Positions 7,001 through 9,708 of a stretch of 9,708 bases of DNA are shown one piece after another. The stretch is from positions 1 to 9,708 of the forward strand of contig JARLGP010000225.1 of NCBI GenBank assembly GCA_031292735.1, read 5' to 3'. The notes beneath the pieces were generated by a model. That model was not told the DNA's origin and did not search any database. It saw only the letters and a list, made by a program, of their open reading frames with translations. Each line of letters starts with the position of its first letter. Position 1 is the first letter of the stretch. A program made the position numbers and the translations under genes. Source of the DNA: Holophaga sp. GTDB lineage: Bacteria; Acidobacteriota; Holophagae; Holophagales; Holophagaceae.

Positions 7001-7137
7001 ATCGCGATGATCAGGGACTGGCTGGAGCTTTTGCGGGCCTGGGAGAAGTTGTAGTACATCAGGGTGGTGCTCAGGCTGATGGCCGTCAGCACGATCACCG
7101 CACTGGTGAGGAACAAGCTCAGATTCTTGAGGCGCAT
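4018..7137 (-). CDS. Membrane hybrid histidine kinase (HAMP-GAF-PAS-HisKA-HATPase-REC)
   Basis: This encodes a 1039-residue inner-membrane hybrid sensor kinase. In order: a membrane helix (about 7-28), a periplasmic helical-bundle sensor (about 29-182, with VRAYAATGEERY typical of four-helix sensor modules), a second membrane helix (about 183-206), HAMP (to about 260), a GAF-like domain (about 270-415), a coiled coil, and PAS (about 451-562, ending VNDVTAELE). HisKA follows with His590 (NMSHEIRTPMN), then HATPase with Asn708 (GNAVKF), DTGIGIP (Asp742) and GGTGLG (about 769-774). The receiver has Asp840/Asp841, phospho-acceptor Asp884 (ILMDWVMP) and Lys936 (LRKP). In the receiver the usual Thr/Ser switch residue is Ala914 (ILMLAARA). 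The last ~60 residues (about 980-1039) are a helical tail resembling the C-terminal module of other hybrid kinases, without a clear HPt histidine motif. The ATG at 7137 has GGAGG 7 bp upstream and is preferred over the GTG at 7155. It is first in an operon with the soluble kinase. The signal sensed is unknown. Confidence 0.94.
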   Translation of the reverse strand: MRLKNLSLFLTSAVIVLTAISLSTTLMYYNFSQARKSSSQSLIIAIRACERLREGSDILTSAVRAYAATGEERYKTAFQTELLQTRSRDQAMAELRTLGLTPDEVERFESAKRNSDALVVEVENHILAAADRKDFHTALTLAYGEKYQRFKDAVMVPTRNAQNDLETRLTAEGTRYSEMADQVRIVVFFAYALNLITVVLGLGWYIQRRVIGPVATLTDKTQRLLAGDNGVDFSPQVDQTEIGDLARALEDFRKAEAEMERQRWIKNGLMGIVAGAQEADNLNDFARLMLKHLAPLVEAGAAAMFYRDLTTETLIFLGGYGLDSGMGQPQTSAGLLAEVLEQKQLVLMRNIPEGHLRIVSGLGDSQPRVLVLVPILKGDRVAAVIELACLADPDDQQRRLLNELPRTIAPHLELVLRTRRTHQLLAATQSQALELEKKGAELGAANKQLNAIFEAASSGIVLLQGHLIVSCNRMADETFGYAPGELLGRSIRCWYTDDGSYETMNAEFESSLARGETFFRELQLVRKGGEQFWGRLSAQALDRIDLPKGLVVLVNDVTAELENKDKLKRAVAAAEAANQAKSAFLANMSHEIRTPMNAVLGYTQLLQRDPNLSEQHREYVATISRSGSHLLNLINDVLEMSKIEAGRITLGIKDFDFRLMLSDLASMFMVRMDEKGIAFSLQIQEGVPRGLRTDPMKVMQVLINVIGNAVKFTDQGAVTVRVQMQGAETPQGELEVVAEVIDTGIGIPERDLARIFDAFEQAEAGVNKGGTGLGMAISRKYAQLLGGDLTVASREGEGSTFRFHFRCRRAEGSVLPSRSLLREVKGLAPGSLVPHLLVVDDIASNRDLIRSLLEPFGFQLSEAANGKECLERLETTHPDLILMDWVMPVMNGLEATRRIRAVEAWRDIPILMLAARALEEIAASPQEAGVDGYLRKPVQVPDLLEEIRKLVPGVCLEYADGPRPPEPVAVPSGRRPKGNAARLPAPLRQELTELVEGGEIDRFMERVGRDVESLDPGLAHRLALLTEQFDYRQILEVLG

Positions 7138-7507
7138 GAGGTGGCCTCCAATCACCCTGGATCACCCGCGGACGCGCGCTTCGGACAACGCGAACGGGCA
7201 TTTGCAGAGGGGGGCAGGGAACAGTCCGATGATCGGTAGACAGAAGAGGCCGGTGGCAGCACCAGGTCCTGCGAATGAGTTAACCATTAAGGCGAAAGAT
7301 TCAATCGTTGCCCATTCGTCAAAGGAAGCTTCACCTGTCCAATATTATCAAGAAAACCAAAGATACGAACAATGTTATAGCAAAAACCCCAACTCTTATT
7401 AAATTTTTTAATATACTTTTATAACTTTTTAGCACCCGAGCATCCCACCTGCCCGACCGCTCTGGGCGTCCCCCCTCCGAGTTACCCTGGGAAGAGGATA
7501 TCCTGCC
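7138..7507. other. Divergent intergenic region between kinase operon and DMT gene
   Basis: These 370 bp separate genes transcribed in opposite directions and should carry both promoters. The stretch 7310-7432 is strikingly AT-rich. On the plus strand TATACT (7412-7417) and TATAAC (7420-7425) are possible -10 elements for the DMT gene, without convincing -35 partners. A small palindrome, CCGAT-G-ATCGG, lies at 7226-7236, and a 7-bp AT-only dyad at 7397-7413. The leader of the kinase gene would be about 200 nt long if the minus-strand promoter at 7344-7372 is used. No small gene or known riboswitch was recognised. Confidence 0.5.
7344..7372 (-). promoter_or_regulatory. Possible sigma70 promoter for the kinase operon
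   Basis: Read on the minus strand, TTGTTC (7372-7367) is followed after exactly 17 bp by GATAAT (7349-7344). The -10 matches the consensus at five of six positions and the -35 at three. It lies about 200 bp before the kinase start codon in the AT-rich part of the gap. No operator around it could be recognised with confidence. Confidence 0.35.
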
Positions 7508-8566
7508 ATGAACAACGCCAGATCAGGTGCAAGCTACGCCGTGCTCGCGGCGCTCCTATTCGGCGCCAGCACGCCGGCGGCCAAGATGCTTTTGACAGGC
7601 ACACCGGCCCTGTCCCCTTGGCTCATGGCCGGCATCCTGTACCTCGGCTCGGGCCTGGGCCTGGGCCTGTTCATGGCCGCCAGGAAAAGCCTGGGAAAGG
7701 AGACGGAATCACCTTTGGGTCGGCGCGACCTGCCATGGCTCCTGGGAGCGACCTGCTCCGGGGGCATCCTCGGCCCCGTGCTGCTGCTCCAGGGACTGTC
7801 CCGGTTGGCGGCGGGCACGGCCTCGCTGCTCCTCAACCTGGAAGGGGTCTTCACGGCGGGCCTGGCCTGGTTCGCCTTCCGGGAAGCCTTTGACCGCCGG
7901 ATCTTCCTGGGAATGACCCTGATCCTGGCCGGGGGGACGCTGCTCTCCATGGGCGGCGGCCAGGGCGGGAACCGCCTCGGCGCCGCCCTGCTCGCCGGAG
8001 CCTGCCTCTGCTGGGCGCTCGACAACAATCTCACCCGGCGGATCTCGGGCAGCGATCCGGTCCAGATCGCCATGGTCAAGGGCCTGGCGGCCGGTGCGAC
8101 CAACATCCTGCTGGCGTCGATCCTGCTCCATGACCGGGCGCAGGTCTGGCAGTGGGCACTGGGCGGCGGAATCGGTTTCGTCGGATACGGCCTCAGCCTC
8201 GCCTGTTTCGTGCTGGCGCTTCGGCAGATCGGCACCGCCCGCACGGGGGCCTACTTTTCCCTGGCTCCCTTCGTGGGCGTCCTGTTGGCCCTGGCCACAG
8301 GCCGGGAGTCCCCTTCCCTCCAACTCGCAGCCGCAGCTTTGCTGATGGGCGCGGGGGTATGGCTGCATCTCACCGAACATCACGAGCACCGGCACTGCCA
8401 CGAAGCCATGGAGCACACCCAACTGCACTGGCACGATGAGCACCATCACCATGCGCACTCCCCGGATGATCCCCCCGGCGAGCCCCACACCCATCTCCAC
8501 CGCCACGAGCCTCTGGTCCACTCCCATCCGCATTTCCCGGACCTGCATCACTCCCATCGCCACTGA
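7508..8566 (+). CDS. EamA/DMT-family transporter with histidine-rich C-terminal tail
   Basis: This encodes a 352-residue inner-membrane protein of the drug/metabolite transporter superfamily. Two EamA repeats are visible (about 9-147 and 158-286), each with several hydrophobic helices, giving roughly ten in total. The first starts YAVLAALLFGASTPAAKMLL and contains SLLLNLEGVFTAGLAWF; the second has LDNNLTRRI and TGAYFSLAPFVGVLLAL. From residue 291 a soluble tail of 62 residues holds 24 histidines, mixed with Glu and Asp, in runs such as DEHHHHAH and EPLVHSHPHFPDLHH. Such tails usually bind divalent metals, and similar tails occur on other EamA proteins. AGAGGA at 7493-7498 lies 9 bp before the start. 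It is followed 48 bp later by the CbiO-type ATPase gene on the same strand, a probable operon. The tail and context suggest a nickel/cobalt role, as exporter, importer or store; the fold alone does not give substrate or direction. Confidence 0.9.
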   Translation: MNNARSGASYAVLAALLFGASTPAAKMLLTGTPALSPWLMAGILYLGSGLGLGLFMAARKSLGKETESPLGRRDLPWLLGATCSGGILGPVLLLQGLSRLAAGTASLLLNLEGVFTAGLAWFAFREAFDRRIFLGMTLILAGGTLLSMGGGQGGNRLGAALLAGACLCWALDNNLTRRISGSDPVQIAMVKGLAAGATNILLASILLHDRAQVWQWALGGGIGFVGYGLSLACFVLALRQIGTARTGAYFSLAPFVGVLLALATGRESPSLQLAAAALLMGAGVWLHLTEHHEHRHCHEAMEHTQLHWHDEHHHHAHSPDDPPGEPHTHLHRHEPLVHSHPHFPDLHHSHRH

Positions 8567-8614
8567 GATTGCCGCCAAAAGCCGGCCATGGCATGCTGCA
8601 GGATGAGGAAATAG

Positions 8615-9340
8615 ATGATCGAACTTATCGGGGCCTCCTGTTCCTATGGTGAGGGCGACGTTCTCTCGCAGATCGACATCACCATTTCCCGCGGGGATGC
8701 CGTGGCCGTCATCGGCCCCAACGGATGCGGCAAGTCGACCCTGCTCAAGCTGCTCAACGGCATCATCCCGCTTAGCGCGGGGAACTACCGCCTGGACGGC
8801 GAGGACATCTCCGCGGCCAGCCTGAAGGACGCCGCCTTCGCCAAGCGGTTCCACCAGCGGATCGGCTTCCTGTTCCAGAATTCCAACGCACAACTCTTCT
8901 GTCCCGTGGTCTCCGACGAGATCGCCTTCGGTCCCCGCCAGATGGGACTGGAAGAGCCGGAGGTCCTCAAGCGCGTGGAGGATTGTCTGCAGTTCCTCGG
9001 GATCGGCAAGCTGCGCGCGCGGGTGCCCTACCACCTCAGCGAAGGGGAGAAGCGCAAGGTGGCGCTGGCCTCGGTCCTGGCGCTCAATCCCGAGGTGCTC
9101 GTCCTGGACGAGCCCATGAACGGCCTGGATCCGAGAATGAAGCGGTTCCTGGGCGAGATCATCATCTCCCTGAACGAGTCGGGCAAAACCATCATCTGCT
9201 CGACCCACGACTTCAAGTACGTCGACAGCGTGTTCCGCACCGCGGTGGTGATCGGCGCGGACCACCGCATCGCGCGCATCGGCCCGTACCGCGAGATCAT
9301 TCAGGACAAGGACTTTCTCCGGAGCCAAAACATCCTTTGA
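8615..9340 (+). CDS. cbiO: CbiO/NikO-type ABC ATPase of a nickel/cobalt ECF transporter
   Basis: This encodes a 241-residue cytoplasmic ATPase that should power metal uptake by pairing with a transmembrane coupling subunit and the CbiM-type permease. Walker A is GPNGCGKST (34-42), the Q loop is Gln88 in FLFQNSNAQLF, the signature is LSEGEKRK (141-148), Walker B is VLVLDEP (Asp165, Glu166), the D loop is NGLDPR and the switch histidine is His198 (STHDF). The FQNSNAQLF and DEIAFGPRQMG segments are typical of the CbiO/EcfA group rather than general importers. Length is normal for the shorter CbiO/NikO members. The ATG at 8615 has GAGGAA a short distance upstream. It sits downstream of the DMT gene and far from cbiM (about 6.8 kb), and no CbiQ gene is adjacent, so its membrane partner is not in the window. 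It could serve the CbiM here through a CbiQ encoded elsewhere. Confidence 0.93.
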   Translation: MIELIGASCSYGEGDVLSQIDITISRGDAVAVIGPNGCGKSTLLKLLNGIIPLSAGNYRLDGEDISAASLKDAAFAKRFHQRIGFLFQNSNAQLFCPVVSDEIAFGPRQMGLEEPEVLKRVEDCLQFLGIGKLRARVPYHLSEGEKRKVALASVLALNPEVLVLDEPMNGLDPRMKRFLGEIIISLNESGKTIICSTHDFKYVDSVFRTAVVIGADHRIARIGPYREIIQDKDFLRSQNIL

Positions 9341-9604
9341 GGGAGGAGAGTTCCGCGGGCCCACCCGGCTCATGACCCTTTGCGACAGTTCGGCCGTGAT
9401 CGCAGGCTGCTGGTTCAACATATGCTGGCCGGCCGGCGAGCTGAAAAAGCCGATCCTGGCGTCCCCATCGGAGCGGCTCAGAGACTTCTGGTTGATCTCG
9501 ATGGAATCCTCGATGAACAGGTCCACCCAGAAGACCGCGCTGTTCTGTTCCACGAACTTCAATAGGAGCGTGGAAGCGGGTATCCCGGCGTCAGCGGCTG
9601 TGGG
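9341..9604. other. Coding-like stretch without a convincing gene; possible remnant
   Basis: Downstream of cbiO a strong ribosome-site-like GGGAGGAGAG (9341-9350) is followed by no suitably spaced start codon. On the minus strand, about 70 codons from 9562 down to about 9355 show strong G/C preference at third positions and a protein-like composition (VFWVDLFIEDSIEIN, then SPAGQHML). That frame has only a TTG start without a ribosome site and runs on into the antisense of cbiO with no stop. On the plus strand a frame open since the cbiO stop ends at 9565, and another from an ATG at 9372 stays open to the window end. I do not recognise any of these products. A degraded gene is possible. Confidence 0.3.
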
Positions 9605-9628
9605 TCGCCCCGGGCGAATTTTTTATTT
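9605..9628 (+). terminator. Weak intrinsic terminator candidate
   Basis: TCGCC and GGCGA can pair across a 3-nt loop at 9605-9617, followed directly by AATTTTTTATTT. The stem has only 5 bp, but the T-rich run is good. It is the first terminator-like structure after cbiO on the plus strand, about 265 bp past its stop. The remaining bases to 9708 are AT-rich at first and then mixed, with no gene I can support. Confidence 0.35.
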
Positions 9629-9708
9629 ACAAAATTCACAATCAAGTTTCACAACCTGGGGTGGGGCCCCAAGCGTGCGAGAGTACCAACCATTCCCAAC
9701 AGACAACC

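Noticed and set aside
4507..7239. A 910-codon open frame on the plus strand opposite the hybrid kinase
   Set aside because: It is the antisense shadow of the hybrid kinase gene, with His-, Gln- and Gly-rich composition and no domain; the minus-strand frame has complete kinase motifs.
7220..7402. Small plus-strand frame in the kinase-DMT gap
   Set aside because: It has no ribosome site, overlaps the likely promoter zone and has a composition expected from AT-rich non-coding DNA.
7397..7413. AT-only 7-bp dyad as an operator or terminator
   Set aside because: Such dyads are expected by chance in a stretch made almost only of A and T.
8350..8566. Histidine-rich region as a tandem DNA repeat
   Set aside because: The CAC/CAT codons recur irregularly and no fixed repeat unit is present; it is a protein-level bias.
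7709..9562. A 617-codon open frame on the minus strand across the DMT and cbiO genes
   Set aside because: Most of it is antisense to two clear genes and has no motif. Only its first ~70 codons (9562 to about 9355) looked coding-like, and that part is reported separately.

Overview
The window looks like a chromosomal segment of a GC-rich Gram-negative bacterium. Coding regions use mostly G or C at third codon positions, and the longer intergenic stretches are distinctly AT-rich. A Geothrix/Holophaga-like acidobacterium or a deltaproteobacterium-like lineage would fit the gene types, but this is only a guess; nothing here fixes the taxonomy. There are seven well-supported protein genes and no recognisable tRNA, rRNA, CRISPR array or insertion sequence.

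Left part (1-1800): a nickel-responsive NikR regulator on the minus strand is divergent from a CbiM/NikM-type nickel/cobalt permease carrying a C-terminal NikN-like extension. The 313-bp gap between them holds an 8-11-8 inverted repeat whose outer half-sites have 7-N13-7 geometry, the spacing expected of a NikR operator. The permease gene ends in an AT-rich tail containing a perfect 11-bp inverted repeat.

Middle part (1880-7140): a signalling block. A LuxR-type response regulator on the plus strand converges, with 9 bp between stop codons, on a two-gene minus-strand operon. That operon encodes a large membrane hybrid kinase (TM-sensor-TM-HAMP-GAF-PAS-HisKA-HATPase-REC plus a helical tail) followed by a soluble REC-HisKA-HATPase kinase. 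No ligand can be read from the sequence.

Right part (7500-9340): an EamA/DMT-family membrane transporter with a 62-residue tail containing 24 histidines is followed 48 bp later by a CbiO-type ABC ATPase. The nickel/cobalt ECF parts in the window are therefore a substrate-binding permease (CbiM/NikMN-like) and an ATPase (CbiO), separated by about 6.8 kb of signalling and DMT genes. No CbiQ/NikQ transmembrane coupling subunit is visible.

The last ~370 bp hold coding-like but startless frames, perhaps a gene remnant, and a weak terminator. The overall reading is a nickel/cobalt acquisition locus with NikR control, a His-rich DMT protein as a possible second metal transporter, and an inserted or co-opted phosphorelay. 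The links between the signalling block and metal handling rest on proximity only.
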